From Methanolobus sp. UBA32 (GTDB taxonomy: Archaea; Halobacteriota; Methanosarcinia; Methanosarcinales; Methanosarcinaceae): a stretch of 39,836 nucleotides of DNA. The notes beneath the pieces are model-generated. The model ran no database searches, was not told the DNA's origin, and worked only from the letters and a program-made list of their open reading frames with translations. A program made the translations under genes and the position numbers. The stretch is taken from assembly GCA_002507205.1 (NCBI GenBank), contig DAZF01000036.1, forward strand, positions 1 to 39,836. Direction: 5' to 3'. Of the stretch, positions 14,894 through 23,735 are shown piece by piece. Positions within the stretch are counted from its first letter, which is position 1. Every line of letters starts with the position of its first letter.

Positions 14894-15448
14894 TCATTCT
14901 TTTTTGAATTTGACATTCACCTTCAAGATGCTTATTGGCTCCAGTTTCTTCCACAGAACTGTTGCTTCCCTGTCAAATCTGAACTCATTGACATTCTGAT
15001 CAGAGAACTCACCGTCAACCTCGTAGATAAAGAAACCGTCTTCACCATTTGTGGAAACAATGTTGTCCTGACCGTGAACATTTTTCACTTCCACTACTGC
15101 AGCTTTTTTAAGTGCTTCCAGAAGCGTGGCACCCTTTTGAACTTCGACTGTCCTGGAAGGTGCAAATATATCCAGCGCATTGAAAATATTCTTATTGTTC
15201 AATTGCAGAACATGCGTTTTACCATAGACCTTACGCTGTATAAGGTCAGCAGCTTCAAGTATATTTGCATGCTTTGCAGCAACAGGAACAGAAATGCTCA
15301 GTTCCCTTGCAAGTTCGGATATATGCATTTCACCCTCAGTAAGCTTTTGCAGCATCCTGAGTCTGGTTTCACTACCGAGTGCACTGAACAGTTTCAAACG
15401 GTCCATATGCTCCGGATTCTCGGAATCATTGTTATCGAGAGTGCTCAT
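14894..15448 (-). CDS. ArsR-type regulator fused to a DUF4430-like beta-grasp domain
   Basis: Residues about 15-90 form an ArsR winged helix (FSALGSETRLRMLQKLTEG, then ISELARELSISVPVAAKHANILEAADLI). Residues about 98-184 look like a DUF4430/SLBB-type beta-grasp domain: GATLLEALKKAAVVEV, IYEVDGEFSDQNVNEF, then a final strand. Such domains in other proteins often bind cobalamin or related ligands, so this tail may sense a small molecule. A TATA box GTATATATTG at 15471-15480, about 23 bases upstream, indicates a leaderless transcript starting at this ATG. The target genes are unknown. It is separated from cbiZ only by one gene, so a cobamide link is conceivable. Confidence 0.75.
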   Translation of the reverse strand: MSTLDNNDSENPEHMDRLKLFSALGSETRLRMLQKLTEGEMHISELARELSISVPVAAKHANILEAADLIQRKVYGKTHVLQLNNKNIFNALDIFAPSRTVEVQKGATLLEALKKAAVVEVKNVHGQDNIVSTNGEDGFFIYEVDGEFSDQNVNEFRFDREATVLWKKLEPISILKVNVKFKKE

Positions 15449-15470
15449 ATATAGCAGTTATTGGAGAGTT

Positions 15471-15480
15471 CAATATATAC
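15471..15480 (-). promoter_or_regulatory. TATA box of the ArsR-type regulator
   Basis: On the minus strand this is GTATATATTG, ending about 23 bases before the ATG at 15448, the spacing expected for a leaderless archaeal mRNA. Confidence 0.6.
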
Positions 15481-15580
15481 TTTTCTACATAAACAGCTCA
15501 TTAAACAGACTATTATCCTGATAACTCGACAAATAATACAAACCGGGCACAATAACTTGGATAATAACAGAGCGATAGAT

Positions 15581-16561
15581 TCAGCTATGTAACGCCCGCT
15601 TCTGTGCAGAGAGCTTCTCATCAAGGGAGCGCAGATCATTTGAAACAAATTCATGTGTAAGGAAATCAGGAGACACGAAATCAACTATTTGCGAGCACCG
15701 TTCACTTGTGAAGGGCATGTGATGATCCATCTGTTCAAGGATTTCCATAGCAGACAACAAACGTTCATGGAAAGGCATATCGTCAAAACCTGCAGGAAGT
15801 TCTTTTCCGATAGAACTACACATGTACTCCCCTGACAGGCTGCAATGGAAATGCATGCCTTCAATGCGCTTGATGAAATCCTCTGAATGAGTGGAAAGCA
15901 GATCCAGTACAACACCTATTGAAGATTCCTCATCCTCGCACTTCATTGTAGCATTCATAAGATGTCCCGTGTCCAGCACGAAAGCCCAGTTATCAAAATC
16001 AAGAAGAGAGGCAAAGTATTCAACATTCATAGGTTTAAGGAATGTAAGGCCCGGCCACCAGAGATTCTCAAAGAATAAACGGACCGGAGGTTCACCGTTC
16101 GGATAAATAGATACCGCCTCATTCAGGAACTCCGCAGTTGTTTCAAGCACATCATAGTCAGTACAATTAAAACAGCGTGTAAAGACCTGTTCCAGTTCTG
16201 CATAAGAAACATGGAATACTGCATATGAAGCGTCCAGAAGTGCGGCATTCTCGAGCGATTGCCTGAAATTATCGACCACTTCCTCACGATTGCTGCCTCC
16301 AAAAACGTAAACCATCTCAAACTCCTCCATTTCCTGGGAAAAAGCAGAAGGCTCTGCCCATGCCCTGTGTCTGCCCATCCAGTAAGGAAGATGTACACCT
16401 ACTATGAGGTCCACAGGCACATCAGGAAGAGGGGATGAATCCACAAAGAGTTCTATCCCATCCAGATCATGCCTGACAAGGAAATTCCGTATTTTGCCCC
16501 AATCGTGGTCGAACATTTTCATGTCATTCTCATAAAGAGATAAATTCATCAGTTCTTTCAT
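15581..16561 (-). CDS. Sugar-phosphate isomerase/AP-endonuclease-like TIM-barrel protein
   Basis: This 326-residue protein has the xylose-isomerase-like TIM-barrel pattern. There is an N-terminal strand with NLSLYENDM, then DLDGIELFVD, GVHLPYWMGRH, YAVFHVSYAEL and RLFFENLWW. FVLDTGHLMNATMK carries the Asp-x-Gly-His metal-site motif, and EGMHFHCSLSG adds metal-ligand histidines. The substrate is unknown. It follows cbiZ by 18 bases in the same direction, so a role in processing the cobinamide side chain or nucleotide loop is suggested by context only. AP-endonuclease activity is possible but no repair genes adjoin it. Confidence 0.75.
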   Translation of the reverse strand: MKELMNLSLYENDMKMFDHDWGKIRNFLVRHDLDGIELFVDSSPLPDVPVDLIVGVHLPYWMGRHRAWAEPSAFSQEMEEFEMVYVFGGSNREEVVDNFRQSLENAALLDASYAVFHVSYAELEQVFTRCFNCTDYDVLETTAEFLNEAVSIYPNGEPPVRLFFENLWWPGLTFLKPMNVEYFASLLDFDNWAFVLDTGHLMNATMKCEDEESSIGVVLDLLSTHSEDFIKRIEGMHFHCSLSGEYMCSSIGKELPAGFDDMPFHERLLSAMEILEQMDHHMPFTSERCSQIVDFVSPDFLTHEFVSNDLRSLDEKLSAQKRALHS

Positions 16562-16579
16562 TTTTGCACTCCTGATGAA

Positions 16580-17785
16580 TCAGGTTCTGGAATTACAAAT
16601 ATCTTCAGGGTCACAGTTCTTTGCCAGCCAGGCAGTAACACGGGTCCAATTCTCAATTATCGTATCTTTTTCGTCAGTCAGTTCATCAAATGGTATGGAA
16701 GTGTCTATACCAAGCATTTCAGGCAAACCCTTCATAATAGATACAGCTACCTTTCTGCCGGCAGTCTCAGGAACAAGGCCCCATGAGATCTCATCCACAA
16801 TATGCAGTATAGAACCTGTTGCACTTACCAGAACAGGGTTCTTTGACATTTCCCTTAATGTCTTGAAAAAAGCTGCTTTGCGATTATCCCCATCCATATG
16901 TGATGCCACTTTCCAGTAATGGTTCTCTTCTATCCCAAACCGTTCAAGTCTCACAAGTACATCCCTCTGGGAAAGAGGTGTCAGGTCAGACTGCATTTCA
17001 AGTGCCTTGAGAGTGCACTCGATCACAACTTTACCTATTAGCTCGCCAAGCTTTGAATGATGACCTGCATCTGTCAGTAAAAGGGAACTTGTGCCATCTG
17101 CAACAACGGCTATCATATCAGTTCCTGAACCGGTTGCAATTCCAGTGGAATAACGACTTGGTGCCATCAATTGCTGCAAAGCTGCAGTCTTAGCTTCCGT
17201 AGCTGTGATGACAGCTCTGGTCATAGTATACGGAGGGAGGTTTGCACCTATTATCAGCATAGTGTTTATAGTGCCCTGAATGAACTGGTGGGAACCATCC
17301 TCCTGATAATATGATGCAGGGTCACCGACACGCCCACCATTTACCTCAATGCCCGCGGTCATGACAGCCGTTACCTCCACACCCCGGAAAGATCTTGTCA
17401 CGATCGAAACATTGTCCATATTTGCAGCTGTGAGCAAACCTGAGGCAGTGTCAGGATCAGCGCCCAGTCTCTTTGCCAGGATGGACAGGTAAGCAGGAAT
17501 GCTGCCACCATCCAGGTCTTTTGGGGCATGTTTTCCTTTTGGAACCCTGTGATTGAAAATTGCCCTCAGGCCTTCCCTATACCCGCCATTCAACCACGAT
17601 GTCGTGAGAGTGTTTCTCCCCTCGGGCAGACTTAGCAAAATAGAATCCTTATACCTGTATACTTTCTCTTTACCTGTAGTCTCAAAAAGAAGTGCTCCTT
17701 CTTCCACTGTACTTTCTTTTGAGGATTCATGATCAGTCTTCTGATCTGTTATTTTACTGGACCTGGCTGCCATGGAGATCTCCAT
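16580..17785 (-). CDS. cbiZ: Adenosylcobinamide amidohydrolase with C-terminal extension
   Basis: It is recognised as CbiZ by TSWLNGGYREGLRAIFNHRVP-type sequence, SIVTRSFRGVEVTAVMTAGI, GTINTMLIIGANLPPYTMTR, ATEAKTAALQQLMAPSRYS and GTDMIAVVADG. CbiZ hydrolyses the aminopropanol side chain of adenosylcobinamide to give adenosylcobyric acid, allowing archaea to salvage corrinoids. Methylotrophic methanogenesis needs large amounts of corrinoid. The amidohydrolase core occupies about residues 30-250. A further about 150 residues (from LSQRDVLVRLERFG to the end) have no function I recognise. I start at ATG 17785, since the longer GTG start at 17839 falls inside an inverted repeat near the promoter. 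Confidence 0.88.
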   Translation of the reverse strand: MEISMAARSSKITDQKTDHESSKESTVEEGALLFETTGKEKVYRYKDSILLSLPEGRNTLTTSWLNGGYREGLRAIFNHRVPKGKHAPKDLDGGSIPAYLSILAKRLGADPDTASGLLTAANMDNVSIVTRSFRGVEVTAVMTAGIEVNGGRVGDPASYYQEDGSHQFIQGTINTMLIIGANLPPYTMTRAVITATEAKTAALQQLMAPSRYSTGIATGSGTDMIAVVADGTSSLLLTDAGHHSKLGELIGKVVIECTLKALEMQSDLTPLSQRDVLVRLERFGIEENHYWKVASHMDGDNRKAAFFKTLREMSKNPVLVSATGSILHIVDEISWGLVPETAGRKVAVSIMKGLPEMLGIDTSIPFDELTDEKDTIIENWTRVTAWLAKNCDPEDICNSRT

Positions 17786-17835
17786 ATCATTTGTTACCTG
17801 TTCGATGTAGTATCCATAAAATAGAAAGATGGGAT

Positions 17836-17866
17836 ACACAGGATATTATTGAATATATCCCTGTGT
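17836..17866. promoter_or_regulatory. Inverted repeat upstream of cbiZ
   Basis: The arms ACACAGGATAT (17836-17846) and ATATCCCTGTGT (17855-17866) pair with one bulged base around an 8-base loop. It lies about 50 bases before the chosen cbiZ start, just downstream of a TATA-like GATATTTAATG on the minus strand. It could be an operator or a leader hairpin. Confidence 0.5.
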
Positions 17867-17951
17867 ACATTAAATATCTTTTGAAATGTAGCGAAATAAC
17901 AGGCAATCCACTATTGCTAAAAATAAAAAAAGAAGACTCCGGGAAGAAGTA

Positions 17952-19409
17952 TCATACCCTTAATTCCTCATGGTCTGGTAACTTATGAGGAATGTCTAGT
18001 GGGCTCCCCGTCTTCAATAATTTTCCTACGTAAACTCTTGCCCACACAAAGATGAACATTGAACCCATCAAATTACCGATCACCATTCCCCACCAGACAC
18101 CTACAAGCCCTTTGTCCAGGTTAAAGGCAAAGAATACAGCAAACACTGGTACGAATATCACTGCACGCAAAATGGTTGCAATAAGGGCGTTCATGCCCTT
18201 GCCCACTCCCTGGAAAAGAGAAGAAGAGAGCATCCCGAGAGAGACCATTGGGTAGAATAGGCATATGATCCTGAGAAACAGTATAAGGTCATCGGTAATA
18301 TGCGCAGCACTTTCTGAATATGTGAATACTAATGCGATCTGCGGAGCAAAGATAAAGGTCATAAGAGCAATTCCAGTCTCTACAAGAACACCTACCTTCA
18401 TGGAATATATATGGGAAAAGGATACTTTATCGTATGAACCTTCACCATATGCAAAGCCGGTCATGGTAACCACAGCTGTGGAAATACCAATGAGAGGAGC
18501 TATGGCAATGGTCACAACACGCCATCCAACAGTATAAACAGCCACCCCATCAGTATCGCTGACAGCTATTATAATCACATTCATCACAAGCATCATCAAA
18601 GCCATGGATGATTGCTGTACCGAAGCAGGGATGCCAACCTTGAATATATCCCGGAGAATATCCTTCTCAAAACTGAAATCTTTGAAATCAAAGGATAGAT
18701 AAGTGTCTTTTTTAAAGAACAGCCAGCTGGACATCATGACTGCGGTCACACCCATCGATAGCACAGTAGCCCACGCCGCACCGGAGACACCCATGTCCAA
18801 CTGATATATAAAGATAGGATCGAGGATCATATTCAGGATAGAGCCGAATATTATGGCATTCATAGCCCTTTTAGTATCGCCCTCGCTACGAAGGATCGCA
18901 TTTGCAACATTGGTGAAGAACAATAGAATACTACCACCAAAAATAACACGACCGTATGAAGTTGCCATTGCAGTTGTTTTTCCCGCACCAATGAGAATAA
19001 AGATAGGTTCTGCAAATATGTAAAGCGGTATTGTGAAAGCTGCTGCCAGCAAAAGCATAAGGATCATCGTATGAACTGCAACATTATCCGCCCCTGTTTT
19101 ATCCTTTGAACCAAGCCTTCGGGATATGGCTGAACCAGCCCCAACTCCCAGACCGTTTGAAAGTGCAATGATCACAAAGAAGAAAGGGAATACAAAACCA
19201 ACTGCTGCAAGAGCATCTGAACCGAGGCCGGAAACCCAGAAAGTATCTACCAGATTATACAATGTCTGAACAGACATACCAAGCATCATTGGTAGTGCCA
19301 GTTTCATCATAGCTTTTTTTGGGTCACCCAACAGGGCTTTCATACCTGAGGTCGTCCTTTGTGCCCCTAATGCAGGAACCACTTTTTCATCATTTGCAGT
19401 ATTATTCAT
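17952..19409 (-). CDS. MATE-family multidrug/sodium efflux transporter
   Basis: This 485-residue protein has twelve predicted spans in two homologous halves. MATE signatures include LALPMMLGMSVQTLYNLVDTFWVSGLG near residue 36, GAGSAISRRLG near 105, and GVGKGMNALIATILRA in the second half. It exports cationic compounds in exchange for Na+ or H+. The ATG overlaps the end of the MarR-type gene by 8 bases, so the regulator and pump form one operon and the regulator most likely controls the pump. Confidence 0.92.
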   Translation of the reverse strand: MNNTANDEKVVPALGAQRTTSGMKALLGDPKKAMMKLALPMMLGMSVQTLYNLVDTFWVSGLGSDALAAVGFVFPFFFVIIALSNGLGVGAGSAISRRLGSKDKTGADNVAVHTMILMLLLAAAFTIPLYIFAEPIFILIGAGKTTAMATSYGRVIFGGSILLFFTNVANAILRSEGDTKRAMNAIIFGSILNMILDPIFIYQLDMGVSGAAWATVLSMGVTAVMMSSWLFFKKDTYLSFDFKDFSFEKDILRDIFKVGIPASVQQSSMALMMLVMNVIIIAVSDTDGVAVYTVGWRVVTIAIAPLIGISTAVVTMTGFAYGEGSYDKVSFSHIYSMKVGVLVETGIALMTFIFAPQIALVFTYSESAAHITDDLILFLRIICLFYPMVSLGMLSSSLFQGVGKGMNALIATILRAVIFVPVFAVFFAFNLDKGLVGVWWGMVIGNLMGSMFIFVWARVYVGKLLKTGSPLDIPHKLPDHEELRV

Positions 19410-19899
19410 TTGAAGCCTTCCTCATTTCGTTTTCAGATGCAATGTTTTTGGCAGCCTTTTCCATCATGGAAATGAACATCGCCTTTTCTTCATCGCTAAA
19501 ACCACACAAAAGCACATCATTGATCCTAGAAGTAATACAGATCAACACAGGCTTCATTTCACGCCCTTTGTCGGTAAGATACACACAATAAGCACGTTTG
19601 TCATAAGGATCTCTTTTCCTTGTAACATAGCCCATTTCTTCGAGCTTGTTCACAGAACGGGTGATAGTTGCACGATCATATTTCAATGAACTTGCAAGCG
19701 ATTCCTGACTCACTCCTTCATGATGAATCAAAAGCTTAAAAAAAGGGAACTGTCCACTTCCAATGCCATATGGCTCCAGCTCTTTTGAAAGATATATGTT
19801 TATCGACCTGAAAAGGTGGGATATATCCCGGCCTATGGATTCATGCTTTTTAATGCTACAGGGGTTTTCATGTTTAACAGGATCTAGCAGGACTATCAC
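19402..19899 (-). CDS. MarR-family transcriptional regulator
   Basis: This protein of 165 residues has the MarR winged-helix core. It shows FPFFKLLIHHEGVSQESLASSL, then KYDRATITRSVNKLEEMGYVTRKRDPYDKRAYCVYLTDKG, with the wing sequence RDPYDKR typical of the family. The start is uncertain: GTG at 19899 or TTG at 19902. It heads an operon with the MATE pump. A perfect 20-bp palindrome at 19918-19937, between the TATA box and the start codon, is the probable operator through which it represses its own operon until a ligand binds. Confidence 0.88.
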   Translation of the reverse strand: MIVLLDPVKHENPCSIKKHESIGRDISHLFRSINIYLSKELEPYGIGSGQFPFFKLLIHHEGVSQESLASSLKYDRATITRSVNKLEEMGYVTRKRDPYDKRAYCVYLTDKGREMKPVLICITSRINDVLLCGFSDEEKAMFISMMEKAAKNIASENEMRKASNE

Positions 19900-19917
19900 C
19901 AATTAGTTGCGTTAGCA

Positions 19918-19937
19918 ATTGTTGCATATGCAACAAT
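19918..19937. promoter_or_regulatory. 20-bp perfect palindrome, probable MarR operator
   Basis: ATTGTTGCATATGCAACAAT reads the same on both strands. A half-site-like TTGC-4 bases-GCAA (19907-19918) adjoins it. The box TTTTTTATAGG (19938-19948, minus strand) puts the transcription start near 19918, so a bound repressor would cover it. Confidence 0.7.
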
Positions 19938-19981
19938 CCTATAAAAAAGCATTCTTCTGAATATACCATATTTAAGAAAAA

Positions 19982-20896
19982 TCAGTCTACGAAAAGCTCA
20001 ACACCCATTATTTCGAGGAATATTTCCTCAAGAGAAGGCACAATTGTACGCATCTCCACTATATCCCCACCTTTGGAAGCAACCCATTTGGTAGTCTGGT
20101 TGACCACATCGATATCGTTGGTTGTAACGACATAGTTGTCATCCACATTCCTGACTTCGGAAATGACATATTCTTCAACATCATCTACCTTGAACTCAAG
20201 GCGGTACTGGATCTTACCATACTCTTTTCTTATTTCCTCAGCAGTGCCAAGTGTTACCAGCTTACCCGATTTGAGAATAAGTATCCGGTCACAGAGACTT
20301 TCTACCTGGAAAAGATTGTGAGCACTGAATATAATTGTCTTTCCTGATTGTTTCAACGAGCGCACGTAATCAGTAATATACCGGGAAGTCATGGGATCCA
20401 GGCCCGATGCCGGTTCATCGTATATCAGGATGTCAGGGTCATTGATTAGAGAACGGGCTATGGCTACTTTTCGTTTCATACCTTTTGAAAGATCACCTAT
20501 CTTCTTTCCATCAGCATTGAGGGACATATCAAAAAGAAGTTCACGTATCCTTTTTTTTGCACGGTCCTTTGGGATGCAGTATAGTTCGGAGAAGAACATG
20601 AGATAGTCCTCTACACCCATGCCCTCGTAGAGAGGTGACTCTTCAGGAAGGAATCCAAGGAATGATTTTATAGCAACAGCGTCTCTGGAAATATCGAGCC
20701 CTTTCATGTAGATACTACCGGAACTTGGTCTGACAAGACTGCTGAGCATTTTTAGTGTGGTGGTCTTACCGGCACCGTTGGGACCGACTATCCCGAATAT
20801 CTGTCCTTTGGCAACTGAAAAAGAAAGGTTATCAACAGCAACGAAATCGCCGTATTCTTTCCGCAGGCCGTTAACTTCGATTATGCCAGGTTCCAC
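19982..20896 (-). CDS. ABC transporter ATP-binding protein, ABC-2 export type
   Basis: Of 304 residues, the N-terminal about 215 form the ATPase. Walker A is GPNGAGKTT, the Q-loop is FLPEESPLYEGMGVEDYLMFF, the signature is LSKGMKRKVAIARSL, and Walker B is DILIYDEPASGLDP. The C-terminal 80 residues are a typical accessory domain. I start it at GTG 20896 because TTTATATATA (20917-20926) lies about 21-30 bases upstream, giving a leaderless mRNA. The longer frame would translate promoter sequence. It probably powers the two ABC-2 permeases encoded from 21915 on the opposite strand. Confidence 0.9.
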   Translation of the reverse strand: MEPGIIEVNGLRKEYGDFVAVDNLSFSVAKGQIFGIVGPNGAGKTTTLKMLSSLVRPSSGSIYMKGLDISRDAVAIKSFLGFLPEESPLYEGMGVEDYLMFFSELYCIPKDRAKKRIRELLFDMSLNADGKKIGDLSKGMKRKVAIARSLINDPDILIYDEPASGLDPMTSRYITDYVRSLKQSGKTIIFSAHNLFQVESLCDRILILKSGKLVTLGTAEEIRKEYGKIQYRLEFKVDDVEEYVISEVRNVDDNYVVTTNDIDVVNQTTKWVASKGGDIVEMRTIVPSLEEIFLEIMGVELFVD

Positions 20897-20916
20897 AATA
20901 GCACAATATGATTCAC

Positions 20917-20926
20917 TATATATAAA
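20917..20926 (-). promoter_or_regulatory. TATA box of the ABC ATPase gene
   Basis: TTTATATATA on the minus strand, placed for transcription to begin at about the GTG at 20896. Confidence 0.6.
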
Positions 20927-20982
20927 CAATGTTATAGAAAGAAGGAAAGCATAGTTGAAAGACAACTATGCCTGTATTTTAC

Positions 20983-21792
20983 CTAGATTTTGTACATGTG
21001 TACATCCAGCTGTGGGAATGGAATCTCAATATCCTCCCTCTCGAATGCTGCATGTATAGCAATGGTAAGGTCATTTTTAACAGCCCAGAAATCAGCTGTA
21101 TTCACCCATGCACGCAACTGCAGGTTCACAGATGAGTCTGCCAGTTCAGTAGTGACAACTGCCGGCGCAGGGTCCGCAAGTACAAGGGCATGTTGCTTGA
21201 TAACAGCCATGGCCACCTCAACAGCTTTAGGGATCTCTGTTGCATAAGCTACACCTACATCCACCGATACCCTGCGCGTAGGCATGCGGGTTGCATTGAC
21301 TATCGGACTGCCCCATACAAGTTTATTCGGTAATGTAATGAACTGGTTATCAGGGGTCAGGAGTTCCGTTGCCATGATACCTACTGCATGAACTGTACCT
21401 GAAAGACCGCTTACAGTGACATACTCGCCTTTGTCAAGAGGTCTCAGGGATGCTATCCAGACACCTGCTGCCAGATTGTTCAGTGAATCCTGCATGCCAA
21501 AACCAAGCACCAATCCAATGACTGCTGAAAGACCTACGACCACAGAGCTTATGTCGGCTCCAAGGGTGCTTACAACTGCAAGCAATACTCCAACATAGAG
21601 CAATGCCCGCAGGAAACGAACAAGGAATTCAATTACAAGTTCGGGAAGTTTTGTCTTTTTCAGACCATTTCTGAACATACCGGAAAGAACTCCTGCAACC
21701 AGAAGACCTGCAACCAGGATGACCAGTGCAAATACTATATTTGCCAGTGTTATTGTTGTGTATGGTATAGTTTGAGCTAAAATATCTGCCAT
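20983..21792 (-). CDS. MscS-type small mechanosensitive channel
   Basis: This protein of 269 residues has three spans (about 12-38, 55-75 and 80-105). The pore helix reads AVIGLVLGFGMQDSLNNLAAGVWI, followed by the beta-domain LDKGEYVTVSGLSGTVHAVGIMATELLTPDNQFITLPN characteristic of MscS. It releases solutes on hypo-osmotic shock. The ATG at 21792 follows an AGGAGTGG ribosome-binding site. An in-frame upstream start at 21837 lacks one. Confidence 0.93.
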   Translation of the reverse strand: MADILAQTIPYTTITLANIVFALVILVAGLLVAGVLSGMFRNGLKKTKLPELVIEFLVRFLRALLYVGVLLAVVSTLGADISSVVVGLSAVIGLVLGFGMQDSLNNLAAGVWIASLRPLDKGEYVTVSGLSGTVHAVGIMATELLTPDNQFITLPNKLVWGSPIVNATRMPTRRVSVDVGVAYATEIPKAVEVAMAVIKQHALVLADPAPAVVTTELADSSVNLQLRAWVNTADFWAVKNDLTIAIHAAFEREDIEIPFPQLDVHMYKI

Positions 21793-21914
21793 TCTACCAC
21801 TCCTAAATGTTATTATGAAATATCCAATTATTATCAATGACTGCCTACATATAATCTTTTTTAATTAAAACACGATTTATGAAATATCTATTAATATAAT
21901 AAACACATGATAAA

Positions 21915-23735
21915 ATGATTATGCCAAGTTGGTTCACTATTGCAAAATGGGAGCTCCTAAGGTCCAAACTCAAATTCGATGCACGATCGATGATCATGCT
22001 CACATTATCTTTGATACTGGTAATTGTTGCCTCTTACGCCGCATCCCAGACAGGGATGAGCATGAACCAGAAAATATATCTTGTAGCTATTTCACAGCCT
22101 GAAGTCCAGCCTATTGTCGCAACCGACCAGAGATTCGACTATGTTATGGTAGACAGATTCACTGCAAGCAGCTATTATGAAGTTGGTGCAGATATGGCGA
22201 TCATAGGAAATAATGTCTACCTCGGAGATACGCGAAAAGCTGCTGCGGCAGGTGATTCATTAGATAGCACATTTAAAACATATCGCGAACTGGTGCTCAC
22301 TTCATATAATGACATTAACAATAGCCACCCGGTATGGGTCACCGTCCATGACCTTGAAAGGCCCCAGACGTTCCAGCTGGCAGGGACTGAAGAAACAGTA
22401 GACAGCATCAGAAGAGGGGCAAATGGATCTGCAGGTTTTCAGGACGTACCTGGAGCTGACGGTACAACCGGGCAAGGAGGCAGTGGGTCACTCAGAACCG
22501 GATCATCAACGATCTCACCGGAAGATATTGCAGCTCTTGATGCCATGGAAGGAAATACCTTCTTTGAGAGGCAGACAATAGCCACGCCTTCTAACTTCTC
22601 ACCACCCATACCATTCACAGCCATACTTTACGCATTCCTGTTCATATTCCCGATCTACTTCATCTCACAGTTCTACTCAACCAGCCTGATGGATGAGCGA
22701 ACCAATAGGAAAGGAGAGCTTGTACTCGCTGCACCATTGCGCGGAATAGATGTTGTGATCGGGAAAACGGTTCCATATCTTTTCATCACAATGGCCATCC
22801 AGACAGCGATCACCCTATACATAATCGGCATACCTTCAACTTTTGCAGACGTTGAGAGAGTATTTCTTGTGCTTGCAGCCATATTCCCGGTAGTCCTTCT
22901 CTTCTTTGCACTTTCATTCTACAGTGCAATACTTTCAAGGAGCTTCAAGGAACTGACGTTTGCAAGCGTATTCCTGTCTGTAATCATATCAGGATACCTG
23001 TTCTTCCCTGCAATGTTTGCAAACATCCATGCCATAAGTTCCATTTCCCCGATAACGCTCATAGTCAGGCTTATTGAGAACCAGGAACTCATGACAAATA
23101 CATATCTTTTCTCAACTCTCCCATTCTACTTTGTAGCTATCTCAGTGTATGCCTTTGGAACCTTCATTTTCAGGGAAGAGGACCTGTTCACACAAAAATC
23201 CATAAGTGCAAAAATAATTGACTGCTTCGAACTGTTCCTTTCATATCCGTATGGCTCTGTGTTCCTGCTCAGCGTCATATTCATTCCTTTTGTATATATG
23301 GCACAATTGATGCTCATAGTCATGCTTTTCAATCTGCCTGTACCATACTCGATAATAGCCATGGTCCTGCTATCTGCAATGGCAGAAGAACTGGTAAAAT
23401 CAATAGGAATTTACACGCTTTTCAAAAGGAAACTGGCAGATATCACACTCAGGAATGCGATCAAGTATTCCATACTGTCCGGTGCAGGATTCTTCGTAGG
23501 CGAAAAAGCCGTTGCTGTCCTGACACTGGCACCAATTGCAAGTTCAGCCTTCGGTTCAGTAATGACAATGGGAACTTTGCTATTGATACCATTGTTCCTG
23601 CATATCACAACAGTTCTCATCAGTTCACTGGTAATGTACAGGAAAGGACCACGTTATTATGTGGCAGCCGTAGTGCTTGCAACCCTGTTCCACAGCTTGT
23701 ATAACATAATGATCCTGAGGGGGTTGCTCTTTTGA
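21915..23735 (+). CDS. ABC-2 type permease fused to a PrsW-like intramembrane protease domain
   Basis: This protein has 606 residues. The N-terminal about 430 look like an ABC-2 exporter permease: a first span at about 25-45, a large extracellular loop (about 55-235) containing a Gly/Ser-rich stretch, then several spans. The last 120 residues carry PrsW-type motifs: EELVK at 491-495, GAGFFVGEK near 523-531, a histidine at about 563, and FHSLYN near 592-597. These glutamates and histidines would form the metal site of an intramembrane protease. The stop overlaps the start of the next permease gene. Its ATPase is probably the one at 19982-20896. Confidence 0.75.
   Translation: MIMPSWFTIAKWELLRSKLKFDARSMIMLTLSLILVIVASYAASQTGMSMNQKIYLVAISQPEVQPIVATDQRFDYVMVDRFTASSYYEVGADMAIIGNNVYLGDTRKAAAAGDSLDSTFKTYRELVLTSYNDINNSHPVWVTVHDLERPQTFQLAGTEETVDSIRRGANGSAGFQDVPGADGTTGQGGSGSLRTGSSTISPEDIAALDAMEGNTFFERQTIATPSNFSPPIPFTAILYAFLFIFPIYFISQFYSTSLMDERTNRKGELVLAAPLRGIDVVIGKTVPYLFITMAIQTAITLYIIGIPSTFADVERVFLVLAAIFPVVLLFFALSFYSAILSRSFKELTFASVFLSVIISGYLFFPAMFANIHAISSISPITLIVRLIENQELMTNTYLFSTLPFYFVAISVYAFGTFIFREEDLFTQKSISAKIIDCFELFLSYPYGSVFLLSVIFIPFVYMAQLMLIVMLFNLPVPYSIIAMVLLSAMAEELVKSIGIYTLFKRKLADITLRNAIKYSILSGAGFFVGEKAVAVLTLAPIASSAFGSVMTMGTLLLIPLFLHITTVLISSLVMYRKGPRYYVAAVVLATLFHSLYNIMILRGLLF

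Noticed and set aside
14876..15454. 192-codon plus-strand frame
   Set aside because: Antisense shadow of the ArsR-type regulator, which has a well-placed TATA box and clear motifs.
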